A stretch of DNA of 64,000 bases, from assembly GCF_910592395.1 (NCBI RefSeq), contig NC_088312.1, positions 2,852,001 through 2,916,000 on the forward strand, given 5' to 3'. The DNA is from Lineus longissimus (taxonomy: Eukaryota; Nemertea; Pilidiophora; Heteronemertea; Lineidae). The translations under genes and the position numbers were made by a program. Within the stretch, counting starts at the first letter, position 1; each line of letters opens with the position of its first letter. The notes beneath the pieces were generated by a model. It was not told where the DNA came from, searched no databases, and saw nothing but the letters and a program-made list of their open reading frames with translations. Of the stretch, positions 63,722 to 64,000 are shown piece after piece.

Positions 63722-64000
63722 GAGACTTGAGATTGAAAGAAATCGCTATCTTTTCAAATTTGAATAAGATTGTTTAAATTATATATTTTTGATGATTGTC
63801 TAATGCATTTCAAATTTGGGGAAGGGGATATTTCACTAATATCTGATGTCAAACAGGAACTTGTTTATCATATTTTGGTGATTTATTTATAACTTCTGTC
63901 AAAAAGCTCATTCTTGACTGGACAGTTTGAAAAATAGGCAGCGGGTCTCAAGCTGCTAAGTGAAATATTGGGATGCTTGATTCCTTCTTATGAAGGTGTA
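63722..64000 (+). other. ANKRD6 3' UTR, start
   Basis: AT-rich sequence directly after the ANKRD6 stop. No canonical AATAAA is seen before the window ends, so the transcript probably continues. Confidence 0.5.

Overview
This is eukaryotic DNA from a bilaterian animal, most likely a marine invertebrate. The evidence is GT-AG introns with clear acceptors, ankyrin repeats encoded one per exon, metazoan-only families (Frizzled, Nanos, Diversin/ANKRD6), and intergenic DNA rich in ACATGT and TAGGCCTA motifs and non-autonomous transposons. The sequence alone does not decide between a spiralian (mollusc, brachiopod, annelid) and an invertebrate deuterostome.

Layout. Positions 1-377 (minus) hold most of a nanos gene that runs off the left edge. 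Positions 1443-2903 hold an intronless GT92 glycosyltransferase. Positions 3120-3710 (minus) hold a two-exon secreted peptide with two cystine-knot motifs in tandem. Positions 6014-6253 hold an exon for a small single-zinc-finger protein. An eight-exon PRR5/Protor gene (mTORC2 subunit) lies at 7316-10440, followed by an unrecognised three-exon gene on minus (10910-12350). A single-exon Frizzled receptor of Fz9/10 or Fz4 type is at 15978-17765.

From 17.8 to 49.8 kb I find no convincing host gene. Its centre is a 9.2-kb foldback element (27675-36846). Its inverted arms are flanked by a 4-bp direct repeat, and it carries arrays of palindromic units, frame-shifted reverse-transcriptase remnants in both arms, and a later 920-bp hairpin MITE in one arm only. 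Three tiny hairpins (24, 61 and 36 bp), each with CAGAGTC-type ends and a perfect 7-bp direct repeat, look like one family of miniature mobile elements. They are the most novel signal I see.

From 49.86 kb to 63.72 kb lies an eleven-coding-exon ANKRD6/Diversin gene with seven complete ankyrin repeats plus a short eighth. An intronless four-transmembrane MS4A-like gene is nested antisense in its sixth coding intron. Frizzled and Diversin both act in Wnt/planar-cell-polarity signalling, about 32 kb apart here. No operon-like organisation is implied, and each gene appears to be separately transcribed.
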